From positions 58,068 through 122,067 of the forward strand of contig NZ_JARJNR010000005.1 in assembly GCF_030143255.1 (NCBI RefSeq): a DNA stretch of 64,000 nucleotides. Direction: 5' to 3'. Position 1 is the stretch's first letter. Each line of letters begins with the position of its first letter. Of this stretch, positions 46,794 to 56,354 are shown one piece after another. A model generated the notes under the pieces. The model had not been told where the DNA came from. It saw only the letters and a list, made by a program, of their open reading frames with translations, and did no database searches. The stretch comes from Frigidibacter sp. SD6-1. Its GTDB lineage: Bacteria; Pseudomonadota; Alphaproteobacteria; Rhodobacterales; Rhodobacteraceae. Made by a program: the position numbers and the translations under genes.

Positions 46794-46885
46794 TCGCACG
46801 GTAGCCCGCTTGTCGGGCGGGCGACCGGCACTTTTCACGAAAATGAACGACGGCCCCGCGCCGCGCGTAAAAAGAGGGTGATGAC

Positions 46886-47899
46886 ATGGCCAAACCAGAC
46901 AGCTCAGCATCATACTGGTTCGACAAGGATGATGATCCGGCCGCAACGGCCGCGGAGCCCGCCCGCAGACGGTCGCTCTCGCCGCTCAACCTGTTTGCCC
47001 GCAAGCTCCGGGCCCGCGAAGAGCAGCACGGCATCGAAGAGGTCGAAGCGCCGCTCGATGCGCCGCTCGATGCGCCGGCAGAGGTCGAGGGGCCAGCTCC
47101 TGAAACGGCTGCCCTCGCGGCGACCGCCGAGGCTGCGCCGGTCGCCGATGCCGTGGCTGCGGTGGAAGCGCGCGTGACGCCGTCCGACGACCTGATCCCC
47201 GAGGCGATGACCGCAGCCGCGATCCTCGCCGCCGTGCGTGCACCAGAGCCTGAAGCCGCGCCTGCGCCGACCATTGCCGAGGCGCCCGCCGAGGTGCAGC
47301 CCGTCGTCGCGGCTCCTTCGCAGCCGGAAACGATGCGCGTTCAGGAGGCCGCACAGGAGCCTGCCGCCGAGATTGCTGCCGAGATTGCCACAGATATTGC
47401 TACCGAGACCGCCCCGGAACCCGCGCCGGCCCGCCGGTCAAGCCGCGTGAAGACAACCTTCCTTGGCTTTGAGCATTCCGATGGCCGCGTCGTTGACGTC
47501 TTTGCCCGCGACGATGCCGCCACCCCCGCAGCCGCAGCGCCGCAGATCGACCGGGTCATGTATCCGGTGGGCTGGCTCGCGATCGTCGAAGGTCCCGGCC
47601 GCGGCAATTCGATCGCGCTGCAGGCCGGCGTCTCGCAGATCGGTCGCGGCGACGACCAGGCCATCCAGCTGAACTACGGCGACATGGCGATCTCGCGTTC
47701 CAATCACGCCGCGATTGCCTTCGACCACGAGGACCGCCGCTTCTACCTTGGCCATGGCGGCAAGACCAATATCGTGCGGCTGAACGGCAAGCCCGTCCTG
47801 TCGACCGAGGCGCTGGAAAGCGGCGACAAGATCCGTATCGGCGAGACGACCCTGAGGTTCGTGGCGCTCTGCGGCCCCGATTTCCACTGGACGACCTGA
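46886..47899 (+). CDS. FHA-domain protein
   Basis: A 337-residue cytoplasmic protein. The C-terminal FHA domain (about residues 228-325), a phosphothreonine-binding module, shows GWLAIVEGPGRG, IGRG (G253-R254), the SRSNHA segment (270-275, one residue longer than the usual SxxH spacing) and LNGKP (299-303). The N-terminal two thirds (to about 220) are Ala/Glu/Pro-rich low complexity and probably disordered, with repeated AEIA/ATDIAT steps (161-175). A Thr-rich stretch suits phosphorylation by the upstream kinase. It is 92 bases after the kinase and 16 bases before the PP2C gene. Confidence 0.87.
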   Translation: MAKPDSSASYWFDKDDDPAATAAEPARRRSLSPLNLFARKLRAREEQHGIEEVEAPLDAPLDAPAEVEGPAPETAALAATAEAAPVADAVAAVEARVTPSDDLIPEAMTAAAILAAVRAPEPEAAPAPTIAEAPAEVQPVVAAPSQPETMRVQEAAQEPAAEIAAEIATDIATETAPEPAPARRSSRVKTTFLGFEHSDGRVVDVFARDDAATPAAAAPQIDRVMYPVGWLAIVEGPGRGNSIALQAGVSQIGRGDDQAIQLNYGDMAISRSNHAAIAFDHEDRRFYLGHGGKTNIVRLNGKPVLSTEALESGDKIRIGETTLRFVALCGPDFHWTT

Positions 47900-47915
47900 G
47901 GCGGGGCCCTTGCAG

Positions 47916-48683
47916 ATGATGTATGACGTTGCAGCCGCCGCCAGCAAAGGTCGGCGTGACTATCAGGAAGATGCCGTCGCGATCGATTTTCCCGAACGCG
48001 AGGGCCGGGGTTTCATCGTCCTGGCCGACGGCATGGGCGGCCATCAGGCGGGCGATATCGCCAGCCGCCTGGTCGTCTCGGAAATCGCCGAATTCCTCAA
48101 GGACAAGCTTTATGAGGAGGAGGTGAACGAGGGCGGCATTCCCGAGATCCTCAAGGAAGCAACGCTCGCCGCCAACGCGTCGATCGCATCCTATGTGAAG
48201 CGCAATCGCAATGTCGCGGGGATGGGCACAACGCTCGTGGTCCCGGTTCTTGCGAACGGCCATCTTTACTGGGTGTCGGTCGGCGACTCGCCGCTTTACG
48301 TCTTCGACGGCGAGGAGCTGCGCCAGGTGAACGAGGATCACTCGCTCGGGCCGCAGATCGACCTGATGGTCAAGTCGGGCATGCTCGACCCCGAAAAGGG
48401 CCGCAATCACCCCGACCGCAACTGCCTGACGTCGGTCCTGATGGGTTCGGCGATCGCCAAGATCGACTGCAACAAGCCGCCGCTCGCGCTGCGCAAGGGC
48501 CATATCGTGATCGTGTCGAGCGACGGCCTGCAGTTCCTGACCGACGAGGAAATTCACAAGATCGTCCGTGAACATCAGAACGCCCGCAGCAGCGACCTCG
48601 TGGATGCGCTGATGACGGCGGTCGAAAAGCTCGACGATCCCGATCAGGACAATGTGTCGTTCGCGGTAATCAAAGTCACCTGA
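47916..48683 (+). CDS. PP2C-family Ser/Thr phosphatase
   Basis: A 255-residue metal-dependent phosphatase that would reverse the kinase. Metal-binding motifs: RRDYQEDA (residues 13-20), VLADGMGG (35-42), GMGTTLVV (near 109), VSSDGLQF (near 190) and DQDNVSF near the C-terminus. I selected the ATG at 47916 with GAGGCGGGG upstream; an in-frame TTG at 47910 is possible. It is 16 bases after the FHA gene and precedes two LysM genes, so kinase-FHA-phosphatase form one unit. Confidence 0.9.
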   Translation: MMYDVAAAASKGRRDYQEDAVAIDFPEREGRGFIVLADGMGGHQAGDIASRLVVSEIAEFLKDKLYEEEVNEGGIPEILKEATLAANASIASYVKRNRNVAGMGTTLVVPVLANGHLYWVSVGDSPLYVFDGEELRQVNEDHSLGPQIDLMVKSGMLDPEKGRNHPDRNCLTSVLMGSAIAKIDCNKPPLALRKGHIVIVSSDGLQFLTDEEIHKIVREHQNARSSDLVDALMTAVEKLDDPDQDNVSFAVIKVT

Positions 48684-48793
48684 TGGCAGCCGCCCAGGAC
48701 CCCACCAGCAAGAACGCCGAAATGACCGCTTTGAGCCCCAATGCTGCCCTGTACGGGTGTGACGAGCAGGTCTCGGATCAGGAGAAGAAGACG

Positions 48794-49960
48794 ATGAGAC
48801 TCATCACCCGCGCTGCCCCCGCCGCCTGTCTGGCGATGCTTCTGGGATCGGGCGCAGCACTGGCGCAACAGGCCTGCGAGACCTATGAGGTCAAGCGTGG
48901 CGACAACCTGCGCAACATTGCGCGCGCCGCCTATGGCGACCCGGACCTCTATCGCAAGATCTATGATGCCAACGTCGATGTGATCGGCGCCAAGGCAGAC
49001 CTGATCGAGGTTGGCGCGAAGCTGAAGCTGCCCTGCGCCGACGGCGCCGAGGCTGCCGCAGCGGAACCCGCCACGACCGAGGAAGCCGTGGCTGAGGCGG
49101 TCGATGCGCCTGCCACCGAAACCGCTCCCGAGCCGGAAGCCGTAGCCGAGGCGGCCCCCGCCGCGCCGGAAAGCGAACCGACCGCGCCTGCGCCGCAACC
49201 TTCGGTCAAGCCGCTCGCTCTTGTGACCGGCAACGACTATGCGCCCTTCACCGACGAGACGCTGCCGGGTGGCGGCATGTTCACCCAGCTTGTCGAAATG
49301 GCGATGTTCCGTGCCGACCCCGGCCGGGCCTATACGCTGACCTTCGTCAATGACTGGCAGGCCCACCTCGACGCGCTGTTGCCGAGCCATGCCTACGACC
49401 TGACCTTCCCCTGGTCTCGCCCGAACTGCGAGGCCCCGGAAACCCTGTCGGCGGGCGATCTGGGCCGCTGCCAGAATTTCGAATTCTCGCAGCCTTTCTA
49501 TGAGGTCGTCGACGGCTTCTTCTCCCGTGCCGACAGCGAGATTGCGGCCGCCACCACCTATGCCGAATATATGGGCAAGCGCATCTGCCGCCCCGAAGGC
49601 TACTCGACCGGCGTGCTCGACGGTGCGGGCCTGACGATGGACGTCGTCCAGGTCGTCCGCCCGGTGAAGGTCGCGGACTGCTTCGGCATGCTGATGAAGG
49701 GCGAGGTCGATCTCGTGGCGCTCGACACGACCGTCGCGGCCGATGAAATCGCCGAACTCGGCCTGACTGACCAGGTCAGCGAAAATCCGCAGCTCTCCTC
49801 GGTGAAGACGCTGCATGTGATCGCCCATAAATCGAACCCCGAAGCGGTCGCGGCGCTCGGCCTGCTCAACCAGGGCATCCTTGAGATGTACGAATCCGGC
49901 GAGTGGTACGACGTCGTCTCCACCGCGCTGAAGAACGAACAGAAACTTGGCCAGAACTGA
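48794..49960 (+). CDS. Secreted LysM plus solute-binding protein, copy A
   Basis: A 388-residue exported protein. Signal peptide about 1-25 (MRLITRAAPAACLAMLLGSG AALAQ). LysM domain at residues about 27-80 (YEVKRGDNLRNIARAAYGDP), bracketed by Cys residues (CETYEV ... LPC), for peptidoglycan binding. An Ala/Glu/Pro linker to about 138 leads to a type 3 solute-binding-like domain (about 140-385, LALVTGNDYAPFTDETLPGG), with additional Cys pairs such as NCEAPETLSAGDLGRC. LysM with SBP in one chain is unusual. Start at 48794 follows AGGAGAAGAAG; a longer ATG frame from 48683 lacks a signal. Probable cell-wall-anchored sensor. Confidence 0.82.
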   Translation: MRLITRAAPAACLAMLLGSGAALAQQACETYEVKRGDNLRNIARAAYGDPDLYRKIYDANVDVIGAKADLIEVGAKLKLPCADGAEAAAAEPATTEEAVAEAVDAPATETAPEPEAVAEAAPAAPESEPTAPAPQPSVKPLALVTGNDYAPFTDETLPGGGMFTQLVEMAMFRADPGRAYTLTFVNDWQAHLDALLPSHAYDLTFPWSRPNCEAPETLSAGDLGRCQNFEFSQPFYEVVDGFFSRADSEIAAATTYAEYMGKRICRPEGYSTGVLDGAGLTMDVVQVVRPVKVADCFGMLMKGEVDLVALDTTVAADEIAELGLTDQVSENPQLSSVKTLHVIAHKSNPEAVAALGLLNQGILEMYESGEWYDVVSTALKNEQKLGQN

Positions 49961-50091
49961 GAGCGATGGCCCGCACTCTTGAAATATGTACTCCGAACAG
50001 CCCCCGCGTAACCAGTTCGCTCTGCCCAGAGCACCTCGTAGCTGACCCAACCTTTTTCCAGGACTGTCCTGGACCAAGACTGCAAAGGACC

Positions 50092-51195
50092 ATGACAATG
50101 ACCAAACTGTCTGCAGCCTCCAAACGCCTCCTGGCAACGGCCGTCGTCACGATCGCCTTGCCGATCGGGGCATATGCACAGGAAGCCTGCTCCAAATACA
50201 CGGTGAAGGCGGGCGACAGCCTCGGCTCCATCGCGCTTGCCGCCTACGGCAGCTTTGACTACCAGATCATCTTCAACGCCAACCGCGAAGCCCTTGCCGG
50301 CAACCCCAACAACCTGACCGAGGGTCTCGAACTGGCGCTTCCCTGCGAGGACGGCCGTCTGTCGGCAGACCAGGACCTCGCCGCCAGCCTGCAGGAAAAA
50401 GAGCAGGCAGCCACGGCGACGAAGAAGAAATCAAACGGCTACCAGCCGCCGCTGAAGTTCGTGACCGGCAATGGCTGGGCGCCCTTCACCTCGAAGGATC
50501 TCGATGGCGGCGGCATCCTGACCCGTATCGCCACCACCGCGCTGCAGCGCGGCGGCAACGACCGCGACTACAAGGTGGCCTGGGTCGACGACTGGCAATC
50601 GCACCTGGACGTGCTGCTGCCGAGCGGCGCCTTCGACATTTCGATCGCATGGGAACAGCCGGACTGCTCCAAGCTCGACATCCTGTCGGAAGAAAGCGTG
50701 AAGCGCTGCACCGACTTCGACTTCTCGCTGCCGATCTATGAAGTGGCGCAGAGCTTCTTCGCTCTCAATGAAAACAAATATGCCAATGTGCAGAGCTACG
50801 CCGAGTATGAAGGCGCCAAGATCTGCCGCCCGGCGGCCTGGGGTTCGGCCGATCTCGAGGTTCAGGGCCTGGTGGTTCCCTTCGTCGAGATGGTCCGCCC
50901 GAAAGATCCGATGGATTGTGCCAAGATGCTCCTGGACGGCGAGGTCGATGTCTATACGCTCGAGCTTGAAACCGCGACGGCGAACTTCGAGGAACTGGGC
51001 GCGACCGACAAGGTCACCCTCAACCCCTACAACGCACATTTCACGTCCTACCAGCTCGTCACCTCGAAGACCAACCCGCGTGGTCGCGTCTATCTGTCGA
51101 TGCTGAACAAGGGCATCGCCGAGATGCGTGACTCGGGGGAATGGTACGACATCGTTGCCACCGGTCTGGCCGAATACAACAAGCTCGGCCAGTAA
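50092..51195 (+). CDS. Secreted LysM plus solute-binding protein, copy B
   Basis: A 367-residue paralogue of the preceding gene: signal peptide about 1-30 (MTMTKLSAASKRLLATAVVT), LysM about 33-88 (YTVKAGDSLGSIALAAYGSF), a Gln/Lys linker, and a solute-binding domain (about 119-365, LKFVTGNGWAPFTSKDLDGG). The Cys pattern is shared with copy A (DCSKLDILSEESVKRC; KICRPAAW; DCAKML), implying the same disulfides. The start ATG at 50092 has AAGGA upstream; the ATG at 50098 is equally acceptable. A strong terminator follows 21 bases after the stop. The 131-base gap to copy A holds no visible gene. Confidence 0.82.
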   Translation: MTMTKLSAASKRLLATAVVTIALPIGAYAQEACSKYTVKAGDSLGSIALAAYGSFDYQIIFNANREALAGNPNNLTEGLELALPCEDGRLSADQDLAASLQEKEQAATATKKKSNGYQPPLKFVTGNGWAPFTSKDLDGGGILTRIATTALQRGGNDRDYKVAWVDDWQSHLDVLLPSGAFDISIAWEQPDCSKLDILSEESVKRCTDFDFSLPIYEVAQSFFALNENKYANVQSYAEYEGAKICRPAAWGSADLEVQGLVVPFVEMVRPKDPMDCAKMLLDGEVDVYTLELETATANFEELGATDKVTLNPYNAHFTSYQLVTSKTNPRGRVYLSMLNKGIAEMRDSGEWYDIVATGLAEYNKLGQ

Positions 51196-51216
51196 CGGGC
51201 GATGCTGTGAGATGGG

Positions 51217-51243
51217 AAGGGCGGCACGATGTGCCGCCCTTTT
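51217..51243 (+). terminator. Rho-independent terminator of the LysM unit
   Basis: AAGGGCGGCAC pairs perfectly with GTGCCGCCCTT around a 3-base GAT loop, followed by T residues (51240-51243). It lies just after the copy B stop codon and marks the end of the GTPase/kinase/LysM region; the next gene is on the other strand. Confidence 0.9.
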
Positions 51244-51331
51244 GCATTTGTGCGCGCCTCTTCGGCAATTCCGTTTCGAGTCAGGGGTGAGTCGCGAGGA
51301 TTGCACCGAGGGCTCGACGAGGCTGCGGTCA

Positions 51332-52555
51332 CTAAAGGACCGCGGCAATCTCCTCGACGAACCGGATTAGGCGCGGCAGGCAGACCCTTTGCAGATCGTA
51401 GCGCTCGATTGCGGTCGCGCGCGCAGCCGCGCGCAGCGGGTCGTCAAGCGAAGGATGGGCGAGCGCCTGCGTCAACGCCGCCGACCAGCCCTCCACATCG
51501 AAGAAATCGACCAGTCGGCCGTTCACTCCATCCCGGATGACCTCCTCGACCGGCCCGGTGCGGGAGCCGATGACCAGGGCACCCGCGCTCATCGCCTCGA
51601 TCATCGACCAGGACAGGACGAACGGATAGGTCAGATAGGCATGAACCCGTGTCACCTGCATCAATGACAGAAAGGCCGGGCGGGCGATCTTTCCCGTGAA
51701 ATGCACACGCGTGAGGTCGAGCCGGTCCTTCACCTCGTCAAGGAAGATCTGCTTCCAGGTGCCGCTTTGCGGGGCGCGACCATAGCTTTGCCCCTCGCCG
51801 CCGACGATCACCACCTGCGCGTTCGGCCGCGCCGCCATCACCGCAGGCAGCGCCCGCATGAAGATATGATAGCCCCGGTAGGGTTCGAGATTGCGGTTGA
51901 GGAAGGTCAGAACCTCGTCCCCGGCGCGGAGCACGGGCTTGCCTTCGCCCAGCGACAGTTCCGCCGCCGGATCGGGCCGCACCTCGTCTGTATCCACGCC
52001 ATCATGGATCACCGTGATCTTCTCGCGCAGAAGGGGCGGAAAGCTCGACGCCTGCCATGCGGTCGGCGACTGCGCCGCATCGGCGTCGATCATGCTTTGC
52101 AGGATATGCGCCGCCCGCGCTGTCGTCGCCATCCGTGCCTTCAGGTCGGTCTGCTGGAACTCCGGGTCGAAATCGCTATCCAGCCCACGCGAGCGATAGA
52201 CGAGTTCGGCATAATTGATGATCTTGGCCTCGGGCCAGATCTCGCGCAGGAACAGCATCTCGCCCCAGCCGTTATGGCCGAAGATCACGTCCGGCACGAA
52301 CCCGGTCCGTTCGCGCAGTTGAGCGCAGGCGCCGCCCACCATCTCGCCGCAGGCCACCATGTCGGCAAAGGTCGCGCCGATGCCCTTGAGGCGGTTCTTC
52401 ACCGGGCTCTTGTAGTAGAGCGTGCGGACCTGGGTCGGGTTTGTCTTGTGGGCGACATCGGCGAGTGCCAGCACCTCATGCCCGCGCGCCGCCAAGGCCG
52501 GCGCCAGATGCCTGAACTGACCGGGGAAGTTCTGGTGGACGAAGAGGATCCTCAT
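51332..52555 (-). CDS. Family 4-type glycosyltransferase
   Basis: A 407-residue GT-B glycosyltransferase. The N-terminus [20 protein letters not shown] is the GT4 Rossmann start; the C-terminal part carries ARPNAQVVIVGGEGQSYG and the conserved EAMSAGALVIGSRTGPVEEV near residues 320-340, where the nucleotide-sugar is bound. It overlaps the yejF stop by 4 bases and so is probably the last gene of the yej operon. Acceptor and sugar unknown; cell-surface polysaccharide is likely. Confidence 0.86.
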   Translation of the reverse strand: MRILFVHQNFPGQFRHLAPALAARGHEVLALADVAHKTNPTQVRTLYYKSPVKNRLKGIGATFADMVACGEMVGGACAQLRERTGFVPDVIFGHNGWGEMLFLREIWPEAKIINYAELVYRSRGLDSDFDPEFQQTDLKARMATTARAAHILQSMIDADAAQSPTAWQASSFPPLLREKITVIHDGVDTDEVRPDPAAELSLGEGKPVLRAGDEVLTFLNRNLEPYRGYHIFMRALPAVMAARPNAQVVIVGGEGQSYGRAPQSGTWKQIFLDEVKDRLDLTRVHFTGKIARPAFLSLMQVTRVHAYLTYPFVLSWSMIEAMSAGALVIGSRTGPVEEVIRDGVNGRLVDFFDVEGWSAALTQALAHPSLDDPLRAAARATAIERYDLQRVCLPRLIRFVEEIAAVL

Positions 52556-54153
52556 TCCGCGGCTTTCCGGTCGGCGAAGGCGGCGGCGAGCAGGGTCTGC
52601 GTATAGGGATGTTGCGGCGCGCCGAATATTTCCGCGCCCGTGCCGCTTTCCACGATATCGCCCCGGTGCATGACCGCGATCCGGTGCGAAAGTGCCCTGA
52701 CGACGCGCAGGTCATGGCTGATGAACAGATAGGCAAGCCCGTGCCGCTTCTGCAGGTCGCGCAGAAGCTCAACGATCTGCACCTGCACGGTCATGTCGAG
52801 CGCACTGGTAGGTTCGTCCAGAACCACCACCTTCGGTCTCAGGATCATTGCGCGGGCGATGGCGATCCGCTGGCGCTGGCCGCCGGAAAATTCATGCGGA
52901 TAGCGACCCATCATCGCCGGGTCGAGCCCGACCTCCTCCATGATTTCGGCCACCATCTCGCGCCGGTCGCGGCCGGGGTCCACGCCATGCACGCCAAGGC
53001 CCTCGGCGATGATCTCTTCGGCCGTCATGCGGGGCGAGAGGCTGCCGTAGGGGTCCTGAAAGACGATCTGCATGTCGCGCCTGAGGCGCCTGAGGTCCCG
53101 CGCCCGCCACTGGCTGATATCCTGACCCATGTAGATCACCGGCCCGTCCGCCTGGATCAGCCGCATGATGCCGAGCGCGAGGGTGGTCTTGCCCGAACCG
53201 CTTTCGCCGACGATGCCCAAGGTTTCACCTGCGCGCACGCTGACCGAGGCGGAGTTGACCGCCTTCACATGGCCGACGACACGCTTGAGAAGGCCCTGCT
53301 CGATCGGGAACCATATGCGCAGATTTTCCGTGCGGATCACCACGGGCGCGTCGGCCGCGACAGGATCGGGCGTGCCGTGGGGTTCTGCGGCCAGCAGCTT
53401 CTGCGTATAGGGATGCTGCGGATTGCCGAAAATCTCGGCCACCGGCCCCTGTTCGACGATCTCGCCGAACTGCATCACCGCCACCCGGTCGGCGATGCGC
53501 CGCACGATGCCGAGGTCGTGGCTGATGAAGATCATCGACAGGCCTTCGCGTGCCTTGAGGTCCGCGAGCAGGTCGAGAATCTGCGCCTGGATCGTCACGT
53601 CGAGCGCGGTGGTGGGTTCATCCGCGATCAGAAGGTCCGGCCCGTTCGCCAGCGCCATGGCGATCATCACGCGCTGGCGCTGGCCGCCTGACAGCTGGTG
53701 GGGATAGGCGCCGAGCCGACTGGCCGGATCGGCGATGCCGACCTTTTCAAGAAGCTCCACGATCCGCGCCCGCGCGCCCGTTCCGGTGACGCCCTGATGC
53801 AGCGCGAGGCTCTCGCCCAGCTGCTTTTCGATCGTGTGGAGTGGATTGAGCGAGGTCATCGGCTCCTGGAAGATGAAGCTGATGTCATTGCCCCGGACCC
53901 TACGCAGCGCGGCCTCTGGCGCGCCGATCAGCTCCGTGCCCTGCCAGACGGCGCTGCCACTGATCTCGGCATGCCCGCCGGTCAGCCCCACGACCGACAG
54001 CGCGCTGACCGACTTGCCCGAGCCGCTCTCGCCGACGATGGCCAGCGTCTCGCCCTTCGCGACCTCGAAGCTCACGCCCTTCACGGCGGGGATGACCCGG
54101 CCATCCTGACGGAAACTGACATGCAGCCCCTCGACCTTCAGAAGTGCCGTCAT
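52552..54153 (-). CDS. yejF: Peptide ABC transporter ATPase YejF (two ATPase domains)
   Basis: A 533-residue cytosolic ATPase with two fused nucleotide-binding domains. Domain 1: Walker [10 protein letters not shown] near residue 38 and [13 protein letters not shown] near 155; domain 2: Walker [10 protein letters not shown] near residue 313 and [14 protein letters not shown] near 425. YejF-type fused ATPases serve YejBE in uptake of peptides such as microcin C in E. coli. It overlaps the YejE gene and the glycosyltransferase by 4 bases each. Confidence 0.92.
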   Translation of the reverse strand: MTALLKVEGLHVSFRQDGRVIPAVKGVSFEVAKGETLAIVGESGSGKSVSALSVVGLTGGHAEISGSAVWQGTELIGAPEAALRRVRGNDISFIFQEPMTSLNPLHTIEKQLGESLALHQGVTGTGARARIVELLEKVGIADPASRLGAYPHQLSGGQRQRVMIAMALANGPDLLIADEPTTALDVTIQAQILDLLADLKAREGLSMIFISHDLGIVRRIADRVAVMQFGEIVEQGPVAEIFGNPQHPYTQKLLAAEPHGTPDPVAADAPVVIRTENLRIWFPIEQGLLKRVVGHVKAVNSASVSVRAGETLGIVGESGSGKTTLALGIMRLIQADGPVIYMGQDISQWRARDLRRLRRDMQIVFQDPYGSLSPRMTAEEIIAEGLGVHGVDPGRDRREMVAEIMEEVGLDPAMMGRYPHEFSGGQRQRIAIARAMILRPKVVVLDEPTSALDMTVQVQIVELLRDLQKRHGLAYLFISHDLRVVRALSHRIAVMHRGDIVESGTGAEIFGAPQHPYTQTLLAAAFADRKAAE

Positions 54154-55256
54154 CGGAAGGTCTTTCTGGGATCGAAGGCATCACGCACGCCTTCGAAGAT
54201 GAAGACGAGAAGCGACAGCATGATCGCGAAGGTAAAGAAGGCGGCGAAGCCCAGATGCGGCGCCTGCAGGTTCTGCTTGGCCTGCTGGGTCAGTTCGCCC
54301 AGCGACGGCAGGTTCGAGGGCAGGCCGAAGCCCAGAAGATCAAGCGCCGCAAGGCTTCCGATGGCGCCGGTGACCATGAAGGGCAGGAAAGTCAGCGTCG
54401 CCACCATCGCATTCGGCAGCACATGGCGGAACATGATCACCCGGTCGGGCACGCCAAGCGCCCGGGCGGCGCGGACATATTCGAAGTTCCGCGCGCGCAG
54501 GAATTCCGCGCGGACCACGCCGACAAGACCGGTCCAGCCGAAAAGGATCGAAAGCCCGACCAGAAGCCAGAAGGAACGTCCGAGGATCGCGAAGAGGATG
54601 ATGATGACATAAAGCGTGGGTGTCCCGCTCCATATCTCGATGATGCGCTGGAAGATCAGGTCGGTCCTGCCGCCGAAATAGCCCTGAACGGCGCCTGCCG
54701 CGATGCCGAGCACGGCGCCCCCGGTGGTCACGATCAGCGCATAGAAGACCGACAGACGGAAGCCGTAGATGATGCGCGCCAGCACGTCGCGGGCGGTGTC
54801 GTCGGTGCCAAGCCAGTGAATGCTGTCGGGCGGCGATGGCGCGCGGCCGACATTGTCGACGGTGGTGTAGCTGAAGGGTATCGGCGGCCAGAGGATGTAA
54901 CCCTTCTCGACCGCCTGACCCGCGACATCGCCATCGGCGGCATCGGCGATGACGCCTTCGGGATCGTCCCAGCACTCCTGCAGCCCGCCGGACAGGATCA
55001 GGCACTGGACCTCCTCATCCTTGTAGACGGCTTCGGTCCTGAAATCGCCGCCGAAGGCGGTTTCGGGATAGAAGCGGTAGACCGGCAGGAACCAGTCGCC
55101 CTTGTAGCGCACGAGGATCGGCTTTTCGTTCGCGATCACCTCGGCAAAGAGCGACAGGCCGAAGAGGACAAGGAATATCCAGAACGACCAGAGCGCCCGG
55201 CGGTTGGCCTTGAAATTGCGCAGGCGGCGCTGGTTGAGAGGGGAAAGACGGATCAT
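54150..55256 (-). CDS. yejE: Peptide ABC transporter permease YejE
   Basis: A 368-residue permease. The N-terminus has the YejE pattern ([20 protein letters not shown] and a first helix), a long periplasmic segment between helices 1 and 2 (about residues 50-140), then the five-helix OppC core with coupling loop ([20 protein letters not shown]) near residue 240. Longer than OppC owing to the periplasmic loop, as in YejE. Overlaps the YejB gene upstream and YejF downstream. Confidence 0.9.
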   Translation of the reverse strand: MIRLSPLNQRRLRNFKANRRALWSFWIFLVLFGLSLFAEVIANEKPILVRYKGDWFLPVYRFYPETAFGGDFRTEAVYKDEEVQCLILSGGLQECWDDPEGVIADAADGDVAGQAVEKGYILWPPIPFSYTTVDNVGRAPSPPDSIHWLGTDDTARDVLARIIYGFRLSVFYALIVTTGGAVLGIAAGAVQGYFGGRTDLIFQRIIEIWSGTPTLYVIIILFAILGRSFWLLVGLSILFGWTGLVGVVRAEFLRARNFEYVRAARALGVPDRVIMFRHVLPNAMVATLTFLPFMVTGAIGSLAALDLLGFGLPSNLPSLGELTQQAKQNLQAPHLGFAAFFTFAIMLSLLVFIFEGVRDAFDPRKTFR

Positions 55257-56335
55257 CCGGCGCGGCTTTCGAAATCGATGCGCGGATCGACCACCACATA
55301 CATGAGGTCACTGATGATGCCCACCACGAGGCCGAGAAGCCCGAAGGCGTAGAGCGTGCCGAAAACCACCGGATAGTCGCGCTGCACCGCCGCCTCGAAT
55401 CCCATGCGGCCGAGCCCGTCGAGCGAGAAAAGCACCTCGATCAGAAGCCCCCCGCCGAAGAGGACCGAGATGATCAGCGCCGGAAAGCCCGCGATCACCA
55501 GAAGCATGGCGTTGCGGAAGACATGGCCGTATAGCACGCGACCCTCGCTCAGGCCCTTCGCCCGCGCGGTCATCACATATTGCTTGTTGATCTCGTCGAG
55601 GAAGCTGTTCTTGGTCAGAAGCGTCAGCGTGGCGAAGCCAGAGATGGTCATGGCGATGGTGGGCAGGGTGATGTGCCAGAAATAATCGCCGATCTTCGCC
55701 AGAAGGCTCAGCTCCTCCCAATTGTCGGAGGTGAGGCCCCTGAGCGGGAAGATCTTCCAGTAGCTGCCACCCGCAAAAAGGACGATCAGCATCACCGCGA
55801 ACAGGAAGCCCGGAATCGCATAGCCGACGATGATCGCGCCCGAGGTCCAGGTGTCGAACGGCGTGCCATCCTTTACCGCCTTCCTTATCCCCAGCGGGAT
55901 CGAGACCAGATAGGCCAGAAGCGTCGACCAGAGGCCGAGCGAGATCGAAACAGGCATTTTCTCCAGCACCAGGTCGATGACCGAGATCGAGCGGAAATAG
56001 CTCTCGCCGAAATCGAAGCGCAGATAGCTGCCCATCATGTCGAAGAAGCGGACATAGGCGGGCTTGTCGAACCCGTACTGCTTTTCCAGCTTGGCAATGA
56101 ACTCGGGCGGCAGGCCGCGCGCGCCCGCGTACTTCTCGTCGCCGATCGATTCCTCGATCCCCGCGTCGGCGCCGCCGGTGATCGATTTCAGCACGTCGCC
56201 CTGACCTTCGAGCTTTGCGATCATTTGTTCGATCGGGCCGCCGGGCACGAATTGGGTCAGAGTGAAATTCACCAGCATGATCCCGATCAGCGTCGGAATC
56301 GTCAGTAGTAGCCTGCGAAGGATATAGGCGCCCAA
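55253..56335 (-). CDS. yejB: Peptide ABC transporter permease YejB
   Basis: A 360-residue permease of the OppB type. [20 protein letters not shown] is the first helix; a periplasmic region with Asp/Glu/Gly ([20 protein letters not shown]) follows, then the core helices and the coupling loop ([20 protein letters not shown]) near residue 270. YejB is longer than OppB because of this inserted loop. Overlaps yejE by 4 bases; yejA is 19 bases upstream. Confidence 0.9.
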   Translation of the reverse strand: MGAYILRRLLLTIPTLIGIMLVNFTLTQFVPGGPIEQMIAKLEGQGDVLKSITGGADAGIEESIGDEKYAGARGLPPEFIAKLEKQYGFDKPAYVRFFDMMGSYLRFDFGESYFRSISVIDLVLEKMPVSISLGLWSTLLAYLVSIPLGIRKAVKDGTPFDTWTSGAIIVGYAIPGFLFAVMLIVLFAGGSYWKIFPLRGLTSDNWEELSLLAKIGDYFWHITLPTIAMTISGFATLTLLTKNSFLDEINKQYVMTARAKGLSEGRVLYGHVFRNAMLLVIAGFPALIISVLFGGGLLIEVLFSLDGLGRMGFEAAVQRDYPVVFGTLYAFGLLGLVVGIISDLMYVVVDPRIDFESRAG

Positions 56336-56354
56336 TTCCGATACTTTCCGGTTG

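Noticed and set aside
44415..46946. 843-codon minus-strand frame opposite the kinase
   Set aside because: Gly/Arg-rich antisense of the Ala/Pro linker; the kinase motifs on the plus strand are complete.
44682..48683. Kinase/FHA/phosphatase set as part of a type VI secretion cluster
   Set aside because: No TssB/C, ClpV, VgrG or Hcp homologue lies in the window on either side; only the regulatory module is present.
48644..50137. Minus-strand frame opposite the LysM protein
   Set aside because: Antisense to a gene with signal peptide, LysM and Cys pairs; no features of its own.
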